Source of the DNA: JBLHGU01 sp047615875
GTDB lineage: Bacteria; Pseudomonadota; Gammaproteobacteria; Arenicellales; CAJQKF01
NCBI GenBank assembly: GCA_047615875.1
Contig: JBLHGU010000227.1
Span: forward strand, 1 to 8,416
DNA length: 8,416 nt
Direction of reading: 5' to 3'
Part shown: positions 1 through 6,163 of the stretch, one piece after another
Numbering within the stretch: the stretch's first letter is position 1
Layout of the letters: the number at the start of each line of letters is the position of its first letter
Notes under the pieces: generated by a model
Database searches by the model: none
Seen by the model: only the letters and a program-made list of their open reading frames with translations
Told to the model about the DNA's origin: nothing
Program-made: the position numbers and the translations under genes

Positions 1-163
1 AACTACATGATGCGACTAAGTTGGCGACGGCTTCCCTCAACTGGTCGAACCATAACACCTTCCAGATTGTGTGCCCGGCGAGCGAACAGAGCGCACACAT
101 GGACCATAACCCCTGGTGGTTATTTACCGTTAGCTTTGGCAATGAAAAATTAGTGTCGGTCAT
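1..163 (-). CDS. Possible partial gene running off the left edge (N-terminal 54 codons), unknown function
   Basis: A minus-strand frame starts at the ATG at 163-161 and stays open to the window edge. Its start is preceded by GGAG with a 7-base spacer, a good ribosome binding site. The peptide begins MTDTNFSLPKLTV and continues with a Trp- and Cys-containing stretch (around GLWSMCALC) that I do not recognise. The start overlaps the stop of a 16-codon frame (TAATG), an arrangement typical of translational coupling. The opposite strand is also open here (frame 3 from the edge to 254, 84 codons), so coding strand cannot be settled from this window. If real, it lies downstream of the OmpA-like gene in the same direction. 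Codon composition is not decisive. Confidence 0.33.
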   Translation of the reverse strand, partial: MTDTNFSLPKLTVNNHQGLWSMCALCSLAGHTIWKVLWFDQLREAVANLVASCS

Positions 164-213
164 TAACCTTCTCCGTAGATCATGTCGCGGTTGGCACTGC
201 CAGGTGCAACCAT
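163..213 (-). CDS. Tiny 16-codon reading frame coupled to the left-edge frame
   Basis: ATG at 213-211, stop TAA at 165-163, encoding MVAPGSANRDMIYGEG. An AAAGGG stretch lies 8 bases upstream of the ATG, a plausible ribosome binding site. The last A of its stop codon is the first base of the next ATG. It could be a leader peptide, the tail of a decayed gene, or chance. It is far too short for homology, so only the start, stop and coupling geometry support it. Confidence 0.2.
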   Translation of the reverse strand: MVAPGSANRDMIYGEG

Positions 214-355
214 CGGTAATACCCTTTCGGTTTAGCTATCTGGTAGATTTATAGGGCAGGGGCCATGAAACTTTACCGCCGACAAGTTGCGTCTATAGAA
301 TAGCGATTGCTATTGTCGCATGGCTATTACTCCGTCAAGCCGTGTTGCACCGTTG
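164..355. other. Intergenic stretch with no firm gene
   Basis: Apart from the 16-codon frame above, this stretch shows no convincing gene. It contains a short inverted repeat at 299-314 (AATAGC, 4-base loop, GCTATT) 41 bases past the stop of the OmpA-like gene. This might act as a weak transcription end for that gene, but the stem is only 6 bp and no T-run follows on either strand. Confidence 0.4.
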
Positions 356-1558
356 CTATTTCTGCGTACGAAGCTCAACCCGCCGATTAAGCGCTTTGCC
401 GTGTACGGTTTCATTGTCCGATACCGGCATGGATTCGCCCAACCCGGTGGATTTTAATCGTCGGCCTTCGATTCCATGGCGTGTTAACCAGCTAGCCACA
501 GAGGTAGCCCGACGATTGGAAAGATCAAGATTGTAGTCATCATCGCCATCTGCATCGGTATGGCCCTCTATCACAATGCGTAGCCCGACATTGTTAGTCA
601 GCGCATCTAGCACCAGGTTTAGAGCAGGTTCAGAATCGGCACGCAACTGATCCGAATCGTGATCAAAGTGGATGCCGTAAGTTATTACACGCCCGGTTTC
701 TTCTAGCCCGCGTTGTATGGCATTACCGCTTGCTACGGTACATTTCGGAGCGCGACCATCCGTAGCACGTTGGCCAGTCCATAGACCTCGATATTTACCT
801 TTTTCGTACCATAGTCCATTAATATAATTGCCGTCGTGGGCTAGCACCATAATGGCGGTGCCAACCTGGCTATTGTTCTCACGCCATTCAAATTGCACTA
901 CCCGTCCATCACTGGTGCCAGTAAGTCTGCCACTGTCCCAGTCATAACATCCCTGTACTTGCTGTTGATCTGTTGCGAATAGCATCAGGTTATAATTGGT
1001 TTCGTAAACACCGCTTAATTGATGTTTATGGGCAATCTTTGCGACCACTTCGCCATAGGCTTCTATTTCCATTAGTTCGCTAAAGTCAGCATGGCCATGA
1101 TTGGACAACACTTCAACTTTCAGCCAGCGGATATCAGGCTTGTTCGTCAGATAAATCTCACTGCGAGCCCCGGCTGTTGCGACAAATTGTCCTAAGGTTG
1201 TAAATTCATCTTGTAGGTTATTGCGCCCACTCAGGCGAAAGTCTTTAATCGAAATACCCTTGTAGCGTGCCTCTTCACTGTCTGAATTGTCCACCACGAA
1301 CTGCTTCAGGCGCACGCGATCCTTTAACTCGATCACAAAACTATGGGGAAAAGGCAGATTCGCGGGTGACGACCAGCCACGCTTGGTTGAACCATCTAGC
1401 ATCAGCATACTGGCCCAGGTTTCTTTGTACTCGCCGCTGTGGGAAAGCATGAGAGCCCCAGACGATAACCCAAGCAGATTAATTTCTTCGCTGGCAGACA
1501 GGTTGCTAAACACCAGTATACCCAGCAATAGCCAACAGTAATGTCGTGTTTTCTTTAT
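356..1558 (-). CDS. Secreted OmpA-domain protein with N-terminal discoidin-like domain; likely ATA start
   Basis: A predicted periplasmic or outer-membrane-associated protein of 400 residues. With the ATA codon at 1558-1556 as start, the N-terminus is a textbook Sec signal peptide: MKKTRHYC, a hydrophobic run, then LSA before SEE, with cleavage after residue 22. AGGAG lies 11 bases upstream. The nearest conventional start, TTG at 1528-1526, has no ribosome binding site and would delete the charged n-region. Residues about 75-170 resemble an F5/8 type C (discoidin, galactose-binding-like) fold. Residues about 195-265 are a Gly/Trp-rich beta segment (GCYDWDSGRLTG, GLWYEKGKYRGLW). Residues about 290-400 are an OmpA C-terminal domain with GHTDADG and LSNRRA. 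D335 and R350 match the pair that binds diaminopimelate in OmpA, so peptidoglycan anchoring is likely. It lies 33 bp downstream of the monooxygenase-like gene and is probably co-transcribed with it. The ligand of the N-terminal domain is unknown. Confidence 0.85.
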   Translation of the reverse strand: MKKTRHYCWLLLGILVFSNLSASEEINLLGLSSGALMLSHSGEYKETWASMLMLDGSTKRGWSSPANLPFPHSFVIELKDRVRLKQFVVDNSDSEEARYKGISIKDFRLSGRNNLQDEFTTLGQFVATAGARSEIYLTNKPDIRWLKVEVLSNHGHADFSELMEIEAYGEVVAKIAHKHQLSGVYETNYNLMLFATDQQQVQGCYDWDSGRLTGTSDGRVVQFEWRENNSQVGTAIMVLAHDGNYINGLWYEKGKYRGLWTGQRATDGRAPKCTVASGNAIQRGLEETGRVITYGIHFDHDSDQLRADSEPALNLVLDALTNNVGLRIVIEGHTDADGDDDYNLDLSNRRATSVASWLTRHGIEGRRLKSTGLGESMPVSDNETVHGKALNRRVELRTQK

Positions 1559-1562
1559 GGGG

Positions 1563-1574
1563 CCTCTTCTCCTT
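1563..1574 (-). promoter_or_regulatory. Ribosome binding site supporting the ATA start
   Basis: On the minus strand this reads AGGAGAAGAGG followed by CCCC and then ATA AAG AAA. It is the only strong Shine-Dalgarno sequence near the start of the OmpA-domain gene. It lies too far from the TTG at 1528 (over 30 bases) to serve it, so it decides for the longer protein. Confidence 0.65.
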
Positions 1575-1591
1575 GATTTTTCCAGGTTGAA

Positions 1592-1900
1592 CTATTCGAT
1601 AATTTGCCCGGTTGGGTTATCAACCACGATAGGCGTATCAAAATAGGTCAGTGAAGGATAATCGCCAAAGGTGGCTTTAACATATTCACGCCACTCATCG
1701 GTATAAACCTGTTCTGCCTGTTCGCGGCTCTCCCACAGATAAACACCACCAACGCTATGACGATCCTCAGTCAATAAATAATACTTTCGAATCAGGCCTG
1801 GCTTGCCTTGATAATTTGGCGCGGTCTTGCGAAACATTTCCAGTGCTTGTTGTTCGGTAACGGGTTCTGGCAGACGGGTTTGTAGTAGAGCTGTAATCAT
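1592..1900 (-). CDS. YdhR-like putative monooxygenase (dimeric ferredoxin-like fold)
   Basis: A 102-residue cytoplasmic protein of the YdhR/antibiotic biosynthesis monooxygenase-like group. These are small alpha+beta-barrel proteins that usually form dimers; most members have no proven substrate. The family pattern is visible: a Leu/Gln beta strand at the start (MITALLQTRLPEP), the helix AALEM-like region with KTAPNYQGKPGLIRKYYL, then the hallmark GGVYLWESREQAEQVY around residues 51-66, and a C-terminal strand with FDTPIVVDN. Length is typical for the family. The ATG at 1900-1898 has no clear Shine-Dalgarno sequence. It is the first gene of a minus-strand pair with the OmpA-domain gene and is divergent from the alpha/beta hydrolase. 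The enzymatic role is inferred from fold only; it could equally be a stress-related heme or quinone-handling protein. Confidence 0.82.
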   Translation of the reverse strand: MITALLQTRLPEPVTEQQALEMFRKTAPNYQGKPGLIRKYYLLTEDRHSVGGVYLWESREQAEQVYTDEWREYVKATFGDYPSLTYFDTPIVVDNPTGQIIE

Positions 1901-2014
1901 TTAATTTCGATAGGGCTGAGTTTTTAGGTAAATTGCGGCTAAGAGCCGCAAGCTGGTTTTAGTCGTGACAAATTAAAGGTAATCTTAGCCCATTCAGATT
2001 CCCATGACTAATTA
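1901..2014. promoter_or_regulatory. Divergent promoter region between the monooxygenase-like and hydrolase genes
   Basis: This 114-bp stretch must hold the 5' signals for both outward-reading genes. I cannot pick unambiguous -35/-10 pairs on either strand; TAATCT at 1980-1985 is a possible plus-strand -10 box but lacks a good -35 partner. The central palindrome is listed separately. Confidence 0.5.
1933..1951. repeat. Perfect 8+3+8 palindrome, candidate operator or leader hairpin
   Basis: TTGCGGCT, spacer AAG, AGCCGCAA: both arms match perfectly. It lies centrally between two divergent genes, 32 bp from one start and 63 bp from the other, the usual place for a shared repressor site. As RNA it would form a GC-rich hairpin; on the plus strand GGTTTTAG follows 4 bases later, so a weak terminator or attenuator is the alternative. 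Confidence 0.55.
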
Positions 2015-2815
2015 ATGAAAAGCACAATGAAACAGATTGCAAAAAACGGCACAGTCTATGAACTAACCGGTCCTGAGGGCGCCCCGGTGATCGCACTAAT
2101 CCATGGTCTTGGATTGCATCGAGCAATCTGGAAAGATTACCTGCCCGTTCTGGAGCAAGATTATCGTGTATTGAACTATGATCTGTTTGGTCACGGTGAA
2201 AGCCCAGCGCCGCCAGAAGTGCCCACGCTAACAACGTTTTCTGAACAGCTGCATAGTTTGATGAATGAATGTGGTATCAACCAGGCGGCGCTAGCGGGGT
2301 TTTCTCTGGGTGGCATGATCAATAGACGTTTTGCCATGGACCATCCTGACGGGGTTTCTTCACTGCTTATTCTCAATTCCCCACATGAGCGTGGTGATGA
2401 GGCTCAACGCCTGGTAGAAGAACGCGCAGCGAAGTCCGATAGCGGCGGGCCTGGAGCTACGTTAAATGCCACCATCGAACGATGGTTTACAGCAGAATTT
2501 CGTGCAAATAATGACGATTATATTCAGCAGGTCCGGTCCTGGGTTTTGGCAAACGAGCTGGAAGCCTATGCTCAATGCCGTTGGGTATTGGCAGCAGGTG
2601 TGGTAGAGCTCATTCGACCGCAGCCGCCGATAACCCACCCGACACTGGTTATCACTTGTGAGAATGACAGTGGTAGCACACCGTCGATGACAGACTCCAT
2701 TGCATCTGAAATTACAGGCGCAAGGGCATTTATTATTCCTACCCTACAACACATGGGATTAGTGGAAAGACCGAACCTGTTCTTAAAACCTATGCTGGAT
2801 TTTCTTGCTGAGTAG
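2015..2815 (+). CDS. Alpha/beta hydrolase, enol-lactonase/MhpC-like
   Basis: A 266-residue cytoplasmic serine hydrolase with the alpha/beta-hydrolase fold. Landmarks in order: oxyanion-hole HGLG at residues 30-33, the DLFGHGES motif at 56-63, the nucleophile elbow GFSLGG with Ser97, a cap region about 125-190, the acid candidate Asp218 in the CENDSG segment, and the catalytic His246 in LQHMGL. The full Ser-Asp-His triad suggests an active enzyme. Length and motif spacing resemble 3-oxoadipate enol-lactonases and MhpC-type C-C hydrolases, but the cap determines substrate and cannot be read here. Starts at 2015 and 2027 are both possible; neither has a clear Shine-Dalgarno sequence. It is followed by arsH about 108 bp later on the same strand and is divergent from the YdhR-like gene, which might share its control. 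Confidence 0.88.
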   Translation: MKSTMKQIAKNGTVYELTGPEGAPVIALIHGLGLHRAIWKDYLPVLEQDYRVLNYDLFGHGESPAPPEVPTLTTFSEQLHSLMNECGINQAALAGFSLGGMINRRFAMDHPDGVSSLLILNSPHERGDEAQRLVEERAAKSDSGGPGATLNATIERWFTAEFRANNDDYIQQVRSWVLANELEAYAQCRWVLAAGVVELIRPQPPITHPTLVITCENDSGSTPSMTDSIASEITGARAFIIPTLQHMGLVERPNLFLKPMLDFLAE

Positions 2816-2923
2816 TTGTTGTGCTGTGAATTGCCCCTATTAAGCATTCACTACCTCTGTGACTGCTAGCCAAAAGTATACACGCCAGGCTTCCTGTAAC
2901 AATTTACGTTGAAGTATAAAAGT

Positions 2924-3670
2924 ATGATCGATAGTGTCGAGCAACCAGGTCAGACAATTGGCCTTGATCAGTTGCCGAATATAAACCCCAACAAAGTGCG
3001 TAGTGTAGATAAGAGTCTTTATTCGTCAGCGGGTGATGACGGCCATTCACCGCGGATATTGGTTTTGTATGGTTCTTTGCGAACACGATCCTTTTCCAGA
3101 CTAGTGGCTGAGGAGTCTGTCCGTTTGCTAACTTACTTCGGCGCAGAAGCAAAAATGTTCAATCCGGAAAACTTGCCGCTTCCCGATTCCGTTGAAGAAA
3201 CTCACCCCAAAGTTCAGGAACTACGAGATCTCGCCTGTTGGTCCGAAGGCATGGTATGGATATCACCGGAACGCCATGGTGCAATGACCGGAATTTTTAA
3301 ATCCCAAATTGACTGGATACCGTTATCCCAGGGGGCGGTACGACCGACCCAGGGGAAAACATTGGCTGTCATGCAAGTGAACGGCGGCTCACAGAGTTTT
3401 AATGCAGTCAACCAGTTAAGAGTTCTGGGGCGATGGATGAGAATGGTAACCATCCCTAACCAGTCTTCGGTTCCCAAGGCCTTTAATGAGTTCGACGAAA
3501 ACGATCGAATGAAACCTTCTGCTTTTTATAACCGCATAGTTGATGTGCTTGAAGAATTGGTGAAGTTTACTTATATGACGCGGGGCAGGTCACAGGAGCT
3601 GGTTGACCGATATTCGGAGAGAATTGAAACTGGCGAAGAACTTATTAGCAGAGTGAACTTGACAAAATAA
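2924..3670 (+). CDS. arsH: ArsH, NADPH-dependent FMN reductase of organoarsenical resistance
   Basis: A flavodoxin-fold NADPH:FMN oxidoreductase. Characterised ArsH proteins oxidise trivalent methylated or aromatic arsenicals to the less toxic pentavalent forms and can also reduce azo dyes or quinones. The protein is 248 residues from the ATG at 2924; a TTG at 2909 would add five residues, and neither start has a strong ribosome binding site. The FMN phosphate loop GSLRTRSFS is at residues 50-58, the flavin-binding SPERHGAMTG at 114-123, then DWIPLSQGAVRPTQGKTLAV and GGSQSFNAVNQLRVLGRW at 154-171, all near-diagnostic for ArsH. The preceding N-terminal extension of about 40 residues is normal for the family. 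No arsR, arsB/acr3, arsC or arsM is present in the window, so it is a lone copy; a general quinone or flavin reductase role remains possible. Confidence 0.95.
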   Translation: MIDSVEQPGQTIGLDQLPNINPNKVRSVDKSLYSSAGDDGHSPRILVLYGSLRTRSFSRLVAEESVRLLTYFGAEAKMFNPENLPLPDSVEETHPKVQELRDLACWSEGMVWISPERHGAMTGIFKSQIDWIPLSQGAVRPTQGKTLAVMQVNGGSQSFNAVNQLRVLGRWMRMVTIPNQSSVPKAFNEFDENDRMKPSAFYNRIVDVLEELVKFTYMTRGRSQELVDRYSERIETGEELISRVNLTK

Positions 3671-3710
3671 TTTGAACCATTTGTACTCCTTGTGCGTACT
3701 TAGACACAAC

Positions 3711-3728
3711 AACGCTATTTGTAGTGTT
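3711..3728 (+). terminator. Weak hairpin after arsH
   Basis: AACGCTA pairs with TAGTGTT across a 4-base TTTG loop (7 bp including one G-U pair), 40 bases past the arsH stop. Only TT follows, so termination would be inefficient; it might instead be part of the leader of the next gene. Confidence 0.2.
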
Positions 3729-3765
3729 TAAGGAAATCTAAAACCAGCAACAAAGAGACAAGATC

Positions 3766-4218
3766 ATGAAACTAACCCAAAAACTTATTATTCCCGCCGC
3801 TATCCTTGCAACTACTTTCAGTTCCTTTTGCGATGCAGGCAATAGCACTGGCTTACGACTGGCAGCGGCGTCTACGTCTCAGCCGGCCTTATCAATCACC
3901 GCAAAAAAGAGTAAGTGTGTTACCAATGTCGCGGGGACCAAGTGGAAAGGTACCAAGTTTTATCAGGGCGGTGGTTCTTCAAACTTCACCATCATGTTCA
4001 ACGGCGGTGGTGCTGGTACAGAAGTGGGCGTGGTTCCAACGGCGATTACCTGGCAGCAATTCGCAAAAACTGTTAAGTGGTTAAAGCCTATTGAAGATGC
4101 CAAGGTGGACCACAAAGTTCAACTCAAGTGCAACAAAATGGCTGGCCGCTTTAATATTTATGATATCTCCGGTCCTCTTATGAGCTCTGGTACCGTGAAA
4201 ATGAAGTTGATTAATTAA
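3766..4218 (+). CDS. Small secreted protein of unknown function
   Basis: A 150-residue protein I do not recognise. The N-terminus is a Sec signal peptide: MKLTQK, a hydrophobic run LIIPAAILATTF, and a CDA cleavage site before Gly25. Cys22 is not in a lipobox, so the mature form should be a soluble periplasmic or exported protein of about 126 residues. The mature part holds two cysteines (Cys51, Cys122) that could form a disulfide, a Gly-rich segment GGGSSNFTIMFNGGGAGTEVG-like around 68-88, and many lysines with few acidic residues, so it should be basic. The alternating beta-type pattern at the end (GRFNIYDISG, GTVKMKLIN) suggests a small beta protein. It ends before a strong hairpin and is convergent with the dioxygenase gene. 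A GAGA stretch precedes the ATG; the ribosome binding site is weak. Confidence 0.75.
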   Translation: MKLTQKLIIPAAILATTFSSFCDAGNSTGLRLAAASTSQPALSITAKKSKCVTNVAGTKWKGTKFYQGGGSSNFTIMFNGGGAGTEVGVVPTAITWQQFAKTVKWLKPIEDAKVDHKVQLKCNKMAGRFNIYDISGPLMSSGTVKMKLIN

Positions 4219-4288
4219 GTCAGTGTGTAGTTACCTCAGTCTTAACACTGTAAGGCAATTTGAATTAAATTGGACGTTAACGCGTATT

Positions 4289-4318
4289 GTGATGGGTAGT
4301 TTGGAAACTACCCATCAC
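4289..4318. terminator. Strong 14-bp hairpin between convergent genes, likely bidirectional terminator
   Basis: GTGATGGGTAGTTT and AAACTACCCATCAC are perfect complements separated by GG, giving a stem of about 13 bp with a TGGA loop. It sits 70 bp past the stop of the secreted protein and 4 bp past the stop of the dioxygenase gene, so it can serve both transcripts. Neither side has a long T-run (TTGCTT on the plus strand), so its efficiency is uncertain. Nearby 4219-4285 also holds a 6-bp CAGTGT/ACACTG pair and the palindrome CGTTAACG at 4275-4282. Confidence 0.7.
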
Positions 4319-4322
4319 TTGC

Positions 4323-5180
4323 TTAATCAATATCGGGGGCAATAGGTTTGTTCCCACTAATCGTCGCTCGGTACATACAGCGACGATAGCCATCATAGTC
4401 GTTGACCGCATAGTGCATAGTGGTTCGATTATCCCAGATGACGATATTCCCTGATTGCCATCTCAGTCGAAAACTGAATTCTGGTCGCGTACAAAATTGA
4501 AACAATCTATTGAGAATTTCACGAGCTTGCCTCGCATCGTAGCCTTCAATTCCGGTGGTATAGGTAGGATTTAAAAATAGAGAGAACTCACCGGTATCTG
4601 GGTGTTTCACAATTGCGGGGTGCAATGTTTCGCGATCTGCTTCTGGATTATTTCTGTCTATGTGGATAGACCCATTGAATTGCGTTGATTGCTCAGGAGC
4701 ATGCTTTACTCCGTAGGGTGCTCCGACATGTATTAAGCGTCGATTAGTTAGAGTTTCACGAAGATCAGCAGGCAATTGTTCCAGGGCAGTAGTCATATTT
4801 ACCCATAAAGTATCGCCACCAAGAGGTGGAATCTCTTCCGCATAAAGAATTGAGTAAGAGGGTGGTTCTGTAAGAAAACTGAAATCAGAATGCCAGTCGC
4901 CGCCAAATACTCCCATGTTGATCTCATCGGCTTCTTTCAGAACGCGAATGATATCGGGATAATCGTCGACCGATTTGATGTAAGGCAAACGCAGCAGAGG
5001 GCCAAGTAATGCGCTAAATTTCTCTAGGCCGTCGAGAGTTAACTGCTGATCACGTAATACAACGACCTTATGTTTGTTCAGCAGCTCACGTAGCTCGCTA
5101 ATGCTGCTACCGTTAAATTCGGTGCAGTCTACCGCGCAAATCTCAGCGCCAATAGTGGGGGTAAGTGGCTGGACGTTCAT
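4323..5180 (-). CDS. TauD/TfdA-family 2-oxoglutarate-dependent dioxygenase
   Basis: A 285-residue non-heme iron enzyme that couples oxidation of 2-oxoglutarate to hydroxylation of a substrate, often releasing sulfite, an alcohol or an amine by carbon-heteroatom cleavage. The iron triad is visible as His97 and Asp99 (WHSDFSF) with His256 (TMHYAVNDY). Thr124 in GGDTLW and Arg267 correspond to the residues that bind 2-oxoglutarate in TauD. Arg271 matches the TauD arginine that contacts the sulfonate, but it is common to the whole family. The region where TauD has further taurine contacts (around residues 66-95 here) does not look alike, so taurine is not a safe substrate call. Length is typical. 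It is the last gene of the minus-strand cluster, 38 bp after the lyase gene, with no obvious Shine-Dalgarno sequence before its ATG. Confidence 0.92.
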   Translation of the reverse strand: MNVQPLTPTIGAEICAVDCTEFNGSSISELRELLNKHKVVVLRDQQLTLDGLEKFSALLGPLLRLPYIKSVDDYPDIIRVLKEADEINMGVFGGDWHSDFSFLTEPPSYSILYAEEIPPLGGDTLWVNMTTALEQLPADLRETLTNRRLIHVGAPYGVKHAPEQSTQFNGSIHIDRNNPEADRETLHPAIVKHPDTGEFSLFLNPTYTTGIEGYDARQAREILNRLFQFCTRPEFSFRLRWQSGNIVIWDNRTTMHYAVNDYDGYRRCMYRATISGNKPIAPDID

Positions 5181-5218
5181 AATTGTTTGAGTAGATAGTG
5201 GCAGATAGGGAATATTGC

Positions 5219-6145
5219 TTAAGCGGCGGGCAAAAAATTAACTGCAGGCTGTGCACGTAATAATTTGCCCTCGAACAATTCGCCGGGCAACCAATCTACC
5301 AGGCTCTGGCGAAGCTCGAGCATGCGTTCTATATTCACGCCGGTTGCAAGTCCCAGATTCTCCATCAAATAGACAGAATCTTCAGTGGCGATGTTGCCAC
5401 TGGCGCCTCGTGCGAAGGGGCAACCACCGAGACCACCCAATGATGCGTCAAAGCGCCGGACGCCAGCCTCAAGTGCGGAGACGGCATTGGCGATGCCCAT
5501 GCCGCGTGTGTCATGGAAGTGCGCTGCTACTGCAGTGTTACCCGCAATGTTCAACATCTCGCTGAATATGCGTTTTACCTGAATTGGATTGCCATAGCCG
5601 ACGGTATCGGCCAGATTCACTTCTGCAACGTCGTCGGATAAAATCTGTTCTGCCACCTCGTATACTCTCGATTCCTTAACTTCGCCTTGCAGGCTGCAGC
5701 CAAAGGTGGTGGCCAGAGATACGGCCATTTCAACTTTGGACTGAAGTCCGCGACTATTTCTTTCTGCGACTAACTGAAGAAACTCCTGGATGGATTGATC
5801 TGTGGAGCGCCGAACATTAGCCTGATTGTGGGCTTCACTTACTGACAACACCACGTTGATTTTACGCGCCCCACTATCCATGGCACGCAGGCCCCATTTT
5901 AAATTTGGCACCAAAACAGCCGCATGCAAGCCCTTAACTTTTAGTGCCCCGGATAACACTGATTCCGCATCGGCAAACTGCGCAATCACTGCCGGTGGAA
6001 CAAAGGAAGTGACTTCCATATCGGCGAAGCCACAATCGACCTGCCGTTGTATCCATTCGAGCTTGGTGTCTGTTGGTAAAAAGTTTTCCACCAATTGCAG
6101 ACCGTCTCTTAAGCCAACTTCACGAACACTGACATTTTCTACCAT
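5219..6145 (-). CDS. Hydroxymethylglutaryl-CoA lyase-family enzyme (DRE-TIM metallolyase)
   Basis: A 308-residue TIM-barrel lyase. The family reaction splits 3-hydroxy-3-methylglutaryl-CoA into acetoacetate and acetyl-CoA, the last step of leucine breakdown. Visible landmarks: REVGLRDGLQ at residues 8-17 with the catalytic Arg13 and metal-binding Asp14; EVTSFVPP at 44-51; the metal-binding HFHDTRGMG with His209 and His211; and the signature GLGGCPFARGASGN with the catalytic Cys242 and Asn251. All key residues are intact. SFVPP and ATTFGCSLQGEV differ from the classic human-type SFVSPKWVPQ and CPYEG segments. The protein may therefore belong to a broader subgroup that could act on a related 3-hydroxyacyl-CoA such as citramalyl-CoA. 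It starts 18 bp after the hydratase gene (AGGCG upstream of its ATG), strongly suggesting one operon. Names used for this role elsewhere are mvaB and liuE. Confidence 0.9.
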   Translation of the reverse strand: MVENVSVREVGLRDGLQLVENFLPTDTKLEWIQRQVDCGFADMEVTSFVPPAVIAQFADAESVLSGALKVKGLHAAVLVPNLKWGLRAMDSGARKINVVLSVSEAHNQANVRRSTDQSIQEFLQLVAERNSRGLQSKVEMAVSLATTFGCSLQGEVKESRVYEVAEQILSDDVAEVNLADTVGYGNPIQVKRIFSEMLNIAGNTAVAAHFHDTRGMGIANAVSALEAGVRRFDASLGGLGGCPFARGASGNIATEDSVYLMENLGLATGVNIERMLELRQSLVDWLPGELFEGKLLRAQPAVNFLPAA

Positions 6146-6163
6146 TACTTTATCGCCTGAAAA

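Noticed and set aside
3..254. Plus-strand frame open from the left edge for 84 codons, ending TAG at 252-254
   Set aside because: It has no recognisable motif, and its last third (RRSCRGWHCQVQ) looks unlike protein. The minus strand in the same place has a better-supported start. I cannot exclude that it is the tail of a plus-strand gene.
1267..1541. Two overlapping plus-strand frames of 61 and 84 codons
   Set aside because: They lie entirely antisense to the OmpA-domain gene, whose protein has clear domains and motifs; they have no ribosome binding sites of note.
2004..2015. Three-codon frame ATG ACT AAT TAA overlapping the hydrolase ATG as TAATG
   Set aside because: It is too short to mean anything by itself and has no ribosome binding site; the overlap is likely chance in an AT-rich leader.
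2572..2847. Minus-strand frame of 91 codons opposite the hydrolase 3' end
   Set aside because: It is a shadow of the hydrolase, whose catalytic Asp and His regions lie on the plus strand here.
3806..4084. Plus-strand 92-codon frame overlapping the secreted protein
   Set aside because: It is in a different frame from a protein with a clear signal peptide and cleavage site; its own N-terminus is not signal-like and no separate ribosome binding site is visible.
4323..5180. Calling the dioxygenase a taurine dioxygenase (tauD)
   Set aside because: The iron and 2-oxoglutarate residues are shared across the family. The other taurine-binding residues are not evident, and no taurine transporter genes are present.
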